Virus record (IMG/VR): IMGVR_UViG_3300032323_000964
Coordinates: 1-20,671 of that record
Length of the DNA: 20,671 nt
Reading direction: 5' to 3' (one strand)
Source of the DNA: a virus
Of the stretch, positions 13,704 through 19,987 are shown one piece after another. Both the position numbers and the translations under genes were made by a program. Under the pieces are notes generated by a model, which saw nothing but the letters and a program-made list of their open reading frames with translations, ran no database searches and was not told where the DNA came from. Positions within the stretch are counted from its first letter, which is position 1. Every line of letters begins with the position of its first letter.

Positions 13704-15326
13704 TTATAATTGCTCGTATTCGTAGAATAGTTGGAATTTCGGAGTGTCAATAGCTCCCGGAATAGTCGTAGTGAAGTAGTCAGGATTGATTAGCTCAACT
13801 ACAGGGAATATTAACTTAGTGTACCATGCATCATAAGGATTAGCAATCTGAGTGGCTACCTTAGTAATACCAATCCAATTTGTGATGTTAGGATAGGCAT
13901 CTAATGCTAATGTTGCCTCAATGTAGTACGTACCGGGGTCACCTACGTTTGCAGAACAGTTTGAACCCGGGAAAGACTCAGTGAATGTACCCGGAAGAAC
14001 ACCTGAAACTATGTTGCCATTTGTAAGAGTTGAAAGAGCCACAGGAGAGAATCCTGACTGAGGAATTGGGAACGTAGCCCCATTTGTACCCGGATAAATA
14101 AAGTTATATCCTGAGCTTGTGTTCCAAGCAGCATTGTTATAAGCTACAAATGATTGGAAGACAGGGCTTGCACCTTGAGTGTAAAGAGCAACGCCTGCAT
14201 TCGCGCCAATTTTTACATTGACCTGCTGCTGCATATTAGTGTAAATCTTAAACTTCGTAAATCTTCTCCAAGTTGTACCTAAAGAAGGTGATATGGAAAT
14301 GAAGTCAGGATTTTGAGCAAGGCCGCCGTATACATAAGTAGTTTGAGTGCTTGACAAAACGTTAACGGGAGTTAACGCCCAACCGCCACCTAAACCTGTA
14401 GTGATTGATTTACCGTAAATACCTACACCTGTGTCAGGCGTGTTATTTGCAAGGCAGAATCCTTTTGTCTGATATATGTCAGCGTTCCTTTTCTGAACAG
14501 TGTACGTAACGCCACCTACAGGGTTTACAGCCATGTTGTTTAGCAACGTAACCTGTCCTGCTGATGGAGCTGTAAAGTATACATAAGGGTTAGTTGTAGT
14601 ATCAGAGTAAACAGCGATACCTGTATCATTAAAGATATCAATTCCATGCGCATTTACAAAGTCTACAACAGTAGTGTTGAAGTTAGTATTAAATACCATT
14701 GGGTAAGTTACTGCGTTCAATACAATGTTAACTGTTCCTGATGGAGGATTCACGCCAAGGATTGGCTGTAATCTCACTTGACCCGATGTACTTGCTATTG
14801 AAGATGTACTGAATGTTCCAACAAAAGTTAAGTCTTCATTTGGAAAATCAATGGCACCTGATGTAACCTGTGCAGTTGCAGGAGCAGTAATTGTCCAAGC
14901 ACCCGGCGCAGGGTTTTCATAACAGAAGAAAGTATATGCCTGCCCATTTGATGGGACACTAAATGAACCATTGGTAATGCCGTTAATGCTACCACCCGGT
15001 AAGCTTGGGAATACTACGATGTCAATACCTGATGTATTTACAATTGTAACTTGACGTCCTTGAATTGGCGGATTCGGCAAGTGACAAGCATAGTCATTGA
15101 CAGTTGGCACAGCACTAATGTGAACAAGGCCATATGGCAAATAAGCAGTGCTGTTGATGTCAGTGCCTTGAGTTTGAAATTCAGCAGAGTTAGTTACCGT
15201 TTGAGTCTGAATATCCTCAATTGTATAAGCCTCACTCTCTGAGTTAATTAAACTAGAGCGTCTCTCTACCGTTGGGTAGTTGGCTGCTAAACCAATAAAT
15301 TGAGTACCTGATGGAATTGATGACAT
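13704..15326 (-). CDS. Large putative virion structural protein
   Basis: A 540-residue, low-charge, Thr/Ser/Asn/Gly/Val-rich protein, probably beta-sheet throughout. It begins MSSIPSGTQFIGLAANYPTV and ERRSSLINSESEAYTIEDI, an N-terminal pattern seen in Bacteroidota phage structural proteins, continues with PIQGRQVTIVNTSG, a NPAPGAWTIT turn, and strand-rich C-terminal half ending FQLFYEYEQL. It has its own promoter (TATATTTG at 15,340-15,347) and own terminator, so it is expressed as a single unit, as expected for a high-copy virion part such as a tail or head-surface protein. No lectin or catalytic motif recognised; not the major capsid protein by any motif I can see. Confidence 0.7.
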   Translation of the reverse strand: MSSIPSGTQFIGLAANYPTVERRSSLINSESEAYTIEDIQTQTVTNSAEFQTQGTDINSTAYLPYGLVHISAVPTVNDYACHLPNPPIQGRQVTIVNTSGIDIVVFPSLPGGSINGITNGSFSVPSNGQAYTFFCYENPAPGAWTITAPATAQVTSGAIDFPNEDLTFVGTFSTSSIASTSGQVRLQPILGVNPPSGTVNIVLNAVTYPMVFNTNFNTTVVDFVNAHGIDIFNDTGIAVYSDTTTNPYVYFTAPSAGQVTLLNNMAVNPVGGVTYTVQKRNADIYQTKGFCLANNTPDTGVGIYGKSITTGLGGGWALTPVNVLSSTQTTYVYGGLAQNPDFISISPSLGTTWRRFTKFKIYTNMQQQVNVKIGANAGVALYTQGASPVFQSFVAYNNAAWNTSSGYNFIYPGTNGATFPIPQSGFSPVALSTLTNGNIVSGVLPGTFTESFPGSNCSANVGDPGTYYIEATLALDAYPNITNWIGITKVATQIANPYDAWYTKLIFPVVELINPDYFTTTIPGAIDTPKFQLFYEYEQL

Positions 15327-15339
15327 AATTTATTTTTTA

Positions 15340-15347
15340 CAAATATA
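15340..15347 (-). promoter_or_regulatory. TAnnTTTG promoter -7 element for the 540-residue gene
   Basis: Minus-strand TATATTTG, 14 bases before the ATG at 15,326, inside the short gap to the 58-residue gene. Exact consensus; no good TTG at -33. Confidence 0.65.
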
Positions 15348-15351
15348 CGTG

Positions 15352-15528
15352 TTATTTTTGATAGGGAAATGCCTTGTTCAGTGCTTGACGGCGCTTCTCA
15401 CATGGCGTACACTCAGCTGTACCCTTCTTCTTCTGAGCAATTGTGTCAGCAATACGCTTGATACCTGTTGCAGTGGTCACCTTGTGGATTGTATCACCAA
15501 GGCCACGGCTAGTACTTGTAAGCTTCAT
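15352..15528 (-). CDS. 58-residue basic protein with CxxC motif
   Basis: Starts at the ATG at 15,528: MKLTSTSRGLGDTIHKVTTA, then TGIKRIADTIAQKKKGTAEC and CTPCEKRRQALNKAFPYQ. The pattern 'GLGDTI..VT.ATGIK ... C..C..RR..LN..FPY' recurs in Bacteroidota phages. The single CxxC pair (Cys 40 and 43) could form half a zinc site, made whole by dimerisation. Last gene of the basic-protein unit; its stop is only 5 bases from the promoter element of the next gene. Confidence 0.75.
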   Translation of the reverse strand: MKLTSTSRGLGDTIHKVTTATGIKRIADTIAQKKKGTAECTPCEKRRQALNKAFPYQK

Positions 15529-15695
15529 TACTTTTTCTTTTTGTCCATTGTCTTAACAGAGGCATATGCCTTACCTGTTGACTTTTTGTTCATGGCTTTA
15601 GCCTCATCACGGCGGTCTTTAAGCGTTTGCTTCTTCTTACCGTTGCGAGCTGCCATTGACTCGTCCATCTTTGCGTTAAATCCTTGCTTTTTCAT
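15528..15695 (-). CDS. 55-residue very basic protein
   Basis: Starts at the ATG at 15,695: MKKQGFNAKMDESMAARNGK, then a run of Lys/Arg (KKKQTLKDRRDEAKAMNKKS) and end KTMDKKKK. About one third of residues are Lys or Arg. Joined to the next gene by TAATG. Nucleic-acid binding in the virion or during packaging would fit; no named family recognised. Confidence 0.75.
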   Translation of the reverse strand: MKKQGFNAKMDESMAARNGKKKQTLKDRRDEAKAMNKKSTGKAYASVKTMDKKKK

Positions 15696-15701
15696 AATTA
15701 T

Positions 15702-16043
15702 TTATTTTTTGACGTTACTTACTCTTCTACCCATACCAACTCTTGACTTCTCAGCCTTCTTGGCCGCAAGCTTTGATGGGCTCATCTCACTCTTTGTGAC
15801 AGGAGTCTTTGCAGATACCCTCTTTGATGGTCGACAGTACTCATTGCTACCACCTGCACCACAGGCCTTACCTGTGCGCGTGTCAACCCACTTCTCTTTC
15901 TCCCATCTCTTAAGACTAGCTCCCTTCTCAGTCTTCTTTACATTGCCTGAGGCCTTACGGCATTTAGCAATTGCCTGTGAGGCCCTTGCTGAGGGGAACA
16001 CATCATATGATGCCTTGACCTTTTTGTAGCAGGCGTCCTTCAT
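15702..16043 (-). CDS. 113-residue basic protein, DUF5872-like
   Basis: Starts MKDACYKKVKASYDVFPSAR, then ASQAIAKCRKASGNVKKTEK, GASLKRWEKEKWVDTRTGKA and CGAGGSNEYCRPSKRVSAKT, with a Lys/Arg-rich tail ending RRVSNVKK. The 'YKKVKASYDVFPSARASQAIAKCRK' front and 'SLKRWEKEKWVDT.TGK.CG....EYCRPSKRVS.KTP' core match from memory a family of small basic proteins found in phages and giant viruses, some of which are listed as DUF5872. Four Cys (5, 28, 61, 70) might bind metal. Function unknown; a virion-associated DNA-binding role is a guess from charge. Confidence 0.7.
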   Translation of the reverse strand: MKDACYKKVKASYDVFPSARASQAIAKCRKASGNVKKTEKGASLKRWEKEKWVDTRTGKACGAGGSNEYCRPSKRVSAKTPVTKSEMSPSKLAAKKAEKSRVGMGRRVSNVKK

Positions 16044-16312
16044 TACTTACCCTTAAGGTATTTAGTGCTTCCCGGAGACCATAAATTCTTGCAGGCCCAA
16101 TAGCGTGGTGTTAATTTATCAGTAGCTGTATCGCAACTATGGCGTGAACGGAAGTTTTTTCTTGCTGCTGCTGAATAATTCGACTTATATCCTTTAGCAC
16201 CAAAATGCAATAACTTCTCTTTACCGTTATCACAGGCTTTTACCATGCGTTTTTTACCTGCCCTATCAGAAGGAACAGGCACATTGCACTTCATTTTGCT
16301 CTTATCAGCCAT
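16043..16312 (-). CDS. 89-residue conserved phage protein
   Basis: Contains LLHFGAKGYKSNYSAAARKN and FRSRHSCDTATDKLTPRYWA then CKNLWSPG. I know 'HFG..GY..NYSA.ARK.FRARH.CD...DK.T..YW.C' as a recurring signature in phages of many hosts, usually left without a function and close to structural genes. Basic protein, no membrane segment, five Cys. Its ATG overlaps the preceding stop by 8 bases; its stop is coupled to the next gene by TAATG. Confidence 0.8.
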   Translation of the reverse strand: MADKSKMKCNVPVPSDRAGKKRMVKACDNGKEKLLHFGAKGYKSNYSAAARKNFRSRHSCDTATDKLTPRYWACKNLWSPGSTKYLKGK

Positions 16313-16553
16313 TTTTAGGTCTTATATAGCCTTGCGGCAGGTCAATACTTGTCGCGCTACCCAACTGAGCGAGGCCACTCTTGCGTGAAGTGCCTGCTTG
16401 CTTGCGTTGTTTGCGACCAACTTGGTTTTTTACGGCATATTTCGCATCCATAACCTTCAAAGCCTGTGCATTCTTCACATTTAATGCCATCAGGTCAGTT
16501 TTTAGTGACGCTGTCTTCTCAGAAGAGAGAGGATTTTTATTTTCTTCAGCCAT
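16305..16553 (-). CDS. 82-residue basic protein, first gene of its unit
   Basis: Begins MAEENKNPLSSEKTASLKTD, helical to about 45, then a basic linker (GRKQRKQAGTSRKSG) and a neutral end LPQGYIRPKNG. Function unknown. It leads the five-gene basic-protein unit and its promoter lies in the 42-base gap shared with the divergent plus-strand gene. Confidence 0.7.
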   Translation of the reverse strand: MAEENKNPLSSEKTASLKTDLMALNVKNAQALKVMDAKYAVKNQVGRKQRKQAGTSRKSGLAQLGSATSIDLPQGYIRPKNG

Positions 16554-16559
16554 TATTGC

Positions 16560-16567
16560 TAATTTTG
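16560..16567 (+). promoter_or_regulatory. Plus-strand TAnnTTTG element for the regulator gene
   Basis: TAATTTTG on the plus strand, 28 bases before the ATG at 16,596; exact consensus, no TTG at -33. It lies only 5 bases from the opposite-strand element at 16,573-16,580. Confidence 0.55.
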
Positions 16568-16572
16568 TACAA

Positions 16573-16580
16573 CAAATTTA
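16573..16580 (-). promoter_or_regulatory. Minus-strand TAnnTTTG element for the basic-protein unit
   Basis: Minus-strand TAAATTTG, 19 bases before the ATG at 16,553. The polymerase bound here would cover the plus-strand promoter region, so the two are probably mutually exclusive. Confidence 0.55.
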
Positions 16581-16595
16581 ATAAAATTTAATAAC

Positions 16596-17042
16596 ATGGA
16601 TGATTACCTAAAGTATTGGCGAGTGATACGCCAATATGTGAAGATAAAGTATGAGCTGAACCAAGCTGATCTTGATATGATTCTCTTCCTCTACTCAGAG
16701 GTTTACTTCAACAAAGACAAGTTCGCAGAGTTTACACGCCTAGTCGGTTGGGACTCAAAGCGATTTAAGAGATTGCAGTCGCAAGGGTTTATTGAGTCGT
16801 TCCGCAAGTATGACCCACATACAAAAAGGAGAGCCTTGTACAAACTCTCCTATAAAGCCAAACGAATGGTCAATAAAATCTATAAATACCTAAGTGGTGA
16901 AGAACTCATCTCAGAGACATACAAACACAACCCACTGTTCAAAAAGAATAAGCGCTACCGTGATGCTGTCATGAGAGGAGCTGTCCTACAGCTCAATGAC
17001 TCTATTCGCCAACTACAACAACAACGTCACGCTCCTGAATGA
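16596..17042 (+). CDS. Plus-strand protein, probable winged-helix-like DNA-binding regulator
   Basis: The only complete gene on the plus strand. A 148-residue, basic, largely helical protein: MDDYLKYWRVIRQYVKIKYE, NQADLDMILFLYSEVYFNK, then FAEFTRLVGWDSKRFKRLQS, GFIESFRKYDPHTKRRALYK and LSYKAKRMVNKIYKYLSG. The order helix - helix-turn-helix (residues about 45-75, with the W52 and KRFKRL recognition-like helix) - basic beta-hairpin 'wing' (IESFRKYDPHTKRRALYKLS) - helix is that of MarR-like winged-helix proteins. It may control the neighbouring late units. Its 3' end overlaps the groES stop end by 41 bases, tail to tail. Function is inferred from fold pattern and setting. Confidence 0.7.
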   Translation: MDDYLKYWRVIRQYVKIKYELNQADLDMILFLYSEVYFNKDKFAEFTRLVGWDSKRFKRLQSQGFIESFRKYDPHTKRRALYKLSYKAKRMVNKIYKYLSGEELISETYKHNPLFKKNKRYRDAVMRGAVLQLNDSIRQLQQQRHAPE

Positions 17043-17265
17043 TGGTGTACGGCTTGTCACCAATCACCATAGTGTACGAGCCCGCCTTGTCATAGTAGAT
17101 CTCATCACCGGCCTTGATGTTTGCCACGTCAGTGCCCGGAGCCACAACACGCCCCATCTTGTAGCGAAAGTCATTCGCGTCATGCGCACTTAAGAGGAGG
17201 CCTGACTCAGTCTTGACCTCCTTCTCAATTGTCTCAATAATCAAATGTTTGCCGATAGCTATCAT
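17002..17265 (-). CDS. groES: Co-chaperonin GroES
   Basis: An 87-residue GroES-like protein that caps the GroEL ring. It has the N-terminal strand IGKHLIIETIEKE, a mobile loop with a GroEL-binding LLL (KTESGLLLS, equal to the IVL of the bacterial protein), the GRVVAPG strand, then IKAGDEIYYDKAGSY and the C-terminal IIQERDVVVVV. Slightly shorter than the E. coli protein (97) and the roof hairpin region is hard to place. It starts inside the groEL stop (ATGA at 17,262-17,265), so it is translated after groEL, opposite to the usual groES-groEL order. The 3' end overlaps the plus-strand gene. Confidence 0.88.
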   Translation of the reverse strand: MIAIGKHLIIETIEKEVKTESGLLLSAHDANDFRYKMGRVVAPGTDVANIKAGDEIYYDKAGSYTMVIGDKPYTIIQERDVVVVVGE

Positions 17266-18875
17266 TGTGCCTGATATGTTCGCGCCATTGTGATAATAGC
17301 GTCAGTTGATAAAATTGTCGTAGCCACACTCACTGCGTTCTGCAGTGCACTGCGTGTCACCTTGAACGGGTCAATTACTCCCATCTCAATGAGGTCACCC
17401 CACTCACCTGTCTTCACATTGTAGCCATACCCATTGTCAGCCACCTTCACATTCTTGTAGATGACATTCGGGTCAATACCCGCGTTGATGAGTATCTGCG
17501 CACTTGGTGTCGCAATGGCATGAATAAGTATCTCAGTGGCAGCCCTGCGCTCAGCGCTCTGAGTGTCTAGTGGGAGTAATGCCAATGACTCGTCAAGTAG
17601 TGCCTTGCCCGCTCCCGGCAAGATGCCCTCCTCCAAGGCTGAGCGTACTGCACACACCGCGTCATCAACACGGTCATACAGCTCCTTCTGCTCAATGTCA
17701 GTGGCGCCACCTACGTAGATGACACCAACACCACCCGTGAGTGAGGCGATACGCGACAAGATGAAGTCTTTGTCATGCTTCTTAGTCGCCTCAGCATGCG
17801 CTGCCCATAATTGGGCCACTCGCTCAGCGACAGCCTCCTCGTCAGTACGCGCCGGTGAGTTGATGATCACAGTGTTCTGCGAGTCAACAATAATCTTGGC
17901 AGCGTGACCAAGGTCAGCATATGTCATCAGGCTCAAATCATCACCCGTCTTCTCACTAAAATACTTCGCACCTACTGCTAGGGCAATGTCACTCATCAGC
18001 TCATGCTTCTTGTACCCAAAGCTCGGCGGCTCAATTGCACACACCTTGAGGTTACCCTTTGCGACATTGGCAGCCAATGTGTTGATGACACCACCTGCGC
18101 ATGGCGCGATGATCAACAGGCGCTTGCCCTCTTGGATGATTGGCTTCAATATATTCTCCAACTGCAAGATGTTATGAATCTCAGCGTCACATACCAACAC
18201 CATCACATCCTCAAACACACACTCATCACGCTTGTGGTCATTGATGAAATACTGCGAGTAGTACCCGCGCTGTACCTTGAAGCCATGCGTGCTCTCAGCA
18301 TATGTCTCATTGGTCTGTGACTTCTCAACGGTCACAATGCCATTGGTGCCAATCTCATTGTACACCCTCGCAATGATACCACCAATCACCTTGTCATTGT
18401 TGGCTGAGATTGTCGCAACATCACCCAACATCTTCTTGGTCACCTTCTTCTTCTTCTTCTTTAAACTCTCAACAATCTCATCACTCAGCTCAGTCATGTG
18501 ACGTAACACCTGTATGCGGTTCAGCTCAGGAGTGATGATGTTGTCACCGTTCAAAACCAAAGCCTCTGTCAACACAATTGCCGTAGTGGTACCGTCTCCC
18601 GCATGGGTGGCAGTCTTGTCCGCCGCCTCTTTCATCATCTTGACCGCAAGGTTCTCCACCGGGTCCAACAAGTCAACAGCTTTAGCCACTGTGACACCAT
18701 CCTTGGTGACAATAATACTTCCTGTGTGATTCGGTGATTCAATTAACACCGTGTTGCCCCTCGGGCCTAATGTGCTCTTTACAGCCCCGGCAATCTTCTG
18801 AATGCCACTGATGAGCCTCTCTCTTCCCTGATCACCAAAACGGATGTCCTTGGGTGAGTATCCTAAATTCTCCAT
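17262..18875 (-). CDS. groEL: Chaperonin GroEL
   Basis: A 537-residue group I chaperonin, near the usual 540-548. Landmarks: TLGPRG at 35-40, TKDGVTVAK at 57-65 (D59 for the E. coli D52), the nucleotide loop AGDGTTTA at 92-99 (D94 for D87), ISANND at 156-161, the apical substrate/GroES site RGYYSQYF at 203-210, and the ATPase aspartate D405 (E. coli D398) in RVDDAVCAVRSALEEG followed by GILPGAG. All ATPase residues that can be judged are present, so it should be active. The tail ends TYQAQ with no GGM repeat, and a lysine run (KKKKKK) occurs near 139-144. A promoter with TTG-N18-TATATTTG and a 9-bp palindrome lie upstream. Likely folds phage proteins. Confidence 0.95.
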   Translation of the reverse strand: MENLGYSPKDIRFGDQGRERLISGIQKIAGAVKSTLGPRGNTVLIESPNHTGSIIVTKDGVTVAKAVDLLDPVENLAVKMMKEAADKTATHAGDGTTTAIVLTEALVLNGDNIITPELNRIQVLRHMTELSDEIVESLKKKKKKVTKKMLGDVATISANNDKVIGGIIARVYNEIGTNGIVTVEKSQTNETYAESTHGFKVQRGYYSQYFINDHKRDECVFEDVMVLVCDAEIHNILQLENILKPIIQEGKRLLIIAPCAGGVINTLAANVAKGNLKVCAIEPPSFGYKKHELMSDIALAVGAKYFSEKTGDDLSLMTYADLGHAAKIIVDSQNTVIINSPARTDEEAVAERVAQLWAAHAEATKKHDKDFILSRIASLTGGVGVIYVGGATDIEQKELYDRVDDAVCAVRSALEEGILPGAGKALLDESLALLPLDTQSAERRAATEILIHAIATPSAQILINAGIDPNVIYKNVKVADNGYGYNVKTGEWGDLIEMGVIDPFKVTRSALQNAVSVATTILSTDAIITMARTYQAQ

Positions 18876-18895
18876 AGATTAAATTTAATTGGTCA

Positions 18896-18924
18896 CAAAT
18901 ATACAAATATTTGTTACTACTCAA
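18896..18924 (-). promoter_or_regulatory. groEL-groES promoter (TTG-N18-TAnnTTTG)
   Basis: Minus strand: TTG at 18,924-18,922, an 18-base spacer, then TATATTTG at 18,903-18,896, 20 bases before the groEL ATG. Both parts match the Bacteroidota -33/-7 consensus, the best-formed promoter seen in the window. Confidence 0.75.
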
Positions 18925-18929
18925 TGTCG

Positions 18930-18950
18930 ATACCATTTAAAAAATGGTAT
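18930..18950. promoter_or_regulatory. 9-bp perfect palindrome upstream of groEL
   Basis: Arms ATACCATTT and AAATGGTAT with a 3-base AAA centre, 5 bases upstream of the groEL -33 TTG. No match to the CIRCE element. It may be an activator or repressor site for the chaperonin operon, or a backup hairpin behind the terminator; not decided by sequence alone. Confidence 0.6.
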
Positions 18951-18952
18951 AA

Positions 18953-18982
18953 CAAAAAAAAGCCATCCCCGAAAGAATGGCT
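18953..18982 (-). terminator. Rho-independent terminator after the 98-residue gene
   Basis: Minus-strand stem AGCCAT/ATGGCT (arms 18,961-18,966 and 18,977-18,982), loop of 10 bases with TTTCGGGG, then TTTTTTTT. It ends 20 bases after the stop codon of 19,003-19,299 and separates that gene from the groEL promoter. Confidence 0.88.
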
Positions 18983-19002
18983 CTAATTTTAGCTAAGCAC
19001 AA

Positions 19003-19299
19003 TTACGCAATTGTAACAGCACTGATAGCACGTGGTACCTCCACAACAAACGCCACATTCGTCCAAGAAGTAGCCAAGGCAGTAGCCAAAGCATCTTGGA
19101 TAGCAGTACGCATGTCATAAGCCACCTGCGCAGCATGCGTCAACGTGATAGCACGACCCGTAGTGTACGTGATCACAGTTGTAGTTGCAGTAGCTGTGTT
19201 GTTGGTAGCACCCGTACCCGCAGATACCATTGCAACATCTGTTGCTCTAATCAACTGATTAGGCTGTCCCGTTACCGGAACCGAAATAAACTTTTCCAT
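19003..19299 (-). CDS. 98-residue phage protein, single-gene unit
   Basis: A low-charge, Ala/Thr-rich protein: MEKFISVPVTGQPNQLIRAT, TNNTATATTTVITYTTGRA, then ITLTHAAQVAYDMRTAIQD and SWTNVAFVVEVPRAISAVTI. I recognise 'MEKFI.IPVT ... ITHA....MR.AI.DA...AL.TSW' as a recurring small protein in phage genomes of aquatic bacteria, without a settled function. It has its own promoter and terminator, as expected for a strongly expressed part such as a head decoration or abundant virion protein; that is inference. Confidence 0.78.
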   Translation of the reverse strand: MEKFISVPVTGQPNQLIRATDVAMVSAGTGATNNTATATTTVITYTTGRAITLTHAAQVAYDMRTAIQDALATALATSWTNVAFVVEVPRAISAVTIA

Positions 19300-19330
19300 C
19301 TTTAAAAAATTAATGGGTTAAACAATACCA

Positions 19331-19338
19331 CAAAGATA
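19331..19338 (-). promoter_or_regulatory. TAnnTTTG promoter -7 element for the 98-residue gene
   Basis: Minus-strand TATCTTTG, 32 bases before the ATG at 19,299. A dyad at 19,351-19,368 covers the place of the -33 contact. Confidence 0.65.
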
Positions 19339-19350
19339 AACCAAATACCA

Positions 19351-19368
19351 ATATGAATTTATTCATAT
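19351..19368. promoter_or_regulatory. 8-bp perfect palindrome over the -33 region
   Basis: Arms ATATGAAT and ATTCATAT with a 2-base centre, beginning 13 bases upstream of the TATCTTTG element. Position suggests a protein-binding operator; too AT-rich for certainty. Confidence 0.5.
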
Positions 19369-19591
19369 TAGGATCTGATTTAGGCTATGTCAAAATTAGC
19401 ATTCCCTATATATATATATATTTTATTACCTCCTTTTATTATTTTTTTTTAATCTAAGTTAGATTTAAAATCGACATTTTCGACAACTAATTAATAATCA
19501 ATAAGTTAAATAACATAAAAAAGACATTTCTATGTCAATTATCGTACATTCAATTCTAGTTAGATACTAATATTAAAAATTAGTATAAACG
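19369..19591. other. AT-rich intergenic stretch with small palindromes
   Basis: No gene could be supported here. The stretch is strongly AT-rich, with a TATATA run near 19,410, a dyad AATCTA-AGT-TAGATT at 19,451-19,465, a GACAT/ATGTC dyad at 19,523-19,536 and a dyad ATACTAAT/ATTAGTAT at 19,564-19,586. It separates two single-gene units and is best read as regulatory or untranslated. Confidence 0.55.
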
Positions 19592-19617
19592 AAAAAAGGG
19601 GCCTTTTGAGCCCCTTT
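19592..19617 (-). terminator. Rho-independent terminator after the rightmost minus-strand gene
   Basis: Minus-strand stem AAAGGGGC/GCCCCTTT (arms 19,595-19,602 and 19,610-19,617), 7-base loop, then a T-rich tail TTTTTTCGTTT. It lies 20 bases after the stop of the small gene ending at 19,636. Confidence 0.88.
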
Positions 19618-19635
19618 CTCTGAAACTCTGAAAAA

Positions 19636-19833
19636 TTATCGACATGAACTGCCCATCATGTACTCGTTCATTTGCTCGCGCATCTCTGCTCTTACATCGG
19701 CCTCAACCATCATCGAAATCTTCTCCTCACGCTTGCGCATCTTCTTGGCTGCAACAGCCGCTTGAATGCCCGTGACACCATTGCTAATCGGTCTATTAAC
19801 CATGCTAGCCAACATCTCTTTTTTCATCATCAT
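19636..19833 (-). CDS. Small basic helical protein, single-gene unit
   Basis: Read from the first of three adjacent ATG codons at 19,833 the product is about 65 residues: MMMKKEMLASMVNRPISNGV, then TGIQAAVAAKKMRKREEKIS and MMVEADVRAEMREQMNEYMM. Methionine- and charge-rich, predicted helical. A longer reading starts at 19,857, but that ATG overlaps the -7 promoter element (19,855-19,862) and would lie before the transcription start, so it is rejected. Function unknown. Own promoter and terminator. Confidence 0.68.
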   Translation of the reverse strand: MMMKKEMLASMVNRPISNGVTGIQAAVAAKKMRKREEKISMMVEADVRAEMREQMNEYMMGSSCR

Positions 19834-19854
19834 AATATAAGGTATTAGTTTATG

Positions 19855-19862
19855 CAAATATA
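19855..19862 (-). promoter_or_regulatory. TAnnTTTG promoter -7 element of the rightmost minus-strand gene
   Basis: Minus-strand TATATTTG. Places transcription start near 19,848, 15 or so bases before the chosen ATG at 19,833. Confidence 0.65.
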
Positions 19863-19987
19863 GTGATTAGATACATAGAGGTTTTGGGTGATATATAGGT
19901 TCTGAGCGAACGTGCCCGATGTGGAAACGCCTTTATTTTTAGGGGGTGGGGGGTGCATTTCGTTAAGCGCAGTCAAGATTTTTGACC
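19863..19987. other. Non-coding lead-in to the dyad array
   Basis: No gene supported. Contains a G-rich run at 19,941-19,955 (GGGGGTGGGGGG) and a small GTCAA/TTGAC dyad at 19,973-19,987. A plus-strand reading frame starting at 19,912 runs into the repeat tract and is rejected. Confidence 0.5.

Noticed and set aside
13704-15326. Major capsid protein
   Set aside because: The protein is long and beta-rich but shows no HK97-fold pattern that I can recognise; called only as a putative virion protein.
15349-16029. Plus-strand 226-codon reading frame opposite the basic-protein genes
   Set aside because: It is the complement of Lys-rich genes (giving Leu/Phe runs) and covers several coupled minus-strand genes with recognisable patterns.
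18277-18501. Plus-strand frame with poly-Phe opposite groEL
   Set aside because: The phenylalanine run is the complement of the lysine run in GroEL; no independent evidence for a gene.
18930-18950. CIRCE heat-shock operator before groEL
   Set aside because: The palindrome does not match TTAGCACTC-N9-GAGTGCTAA; arms and spacing differ.
19857-19857. Upstream ATG at 19,857 for the rightmost minus-strand gene
   Set aside because: It lies inside the promoter -7 element, ahead of the expected transcription start.
19941-19955. G-quadruplex
   Set aside because: Only two long G runs are present, not four tracts, so a stable intramolecular quadruplex is not supported.
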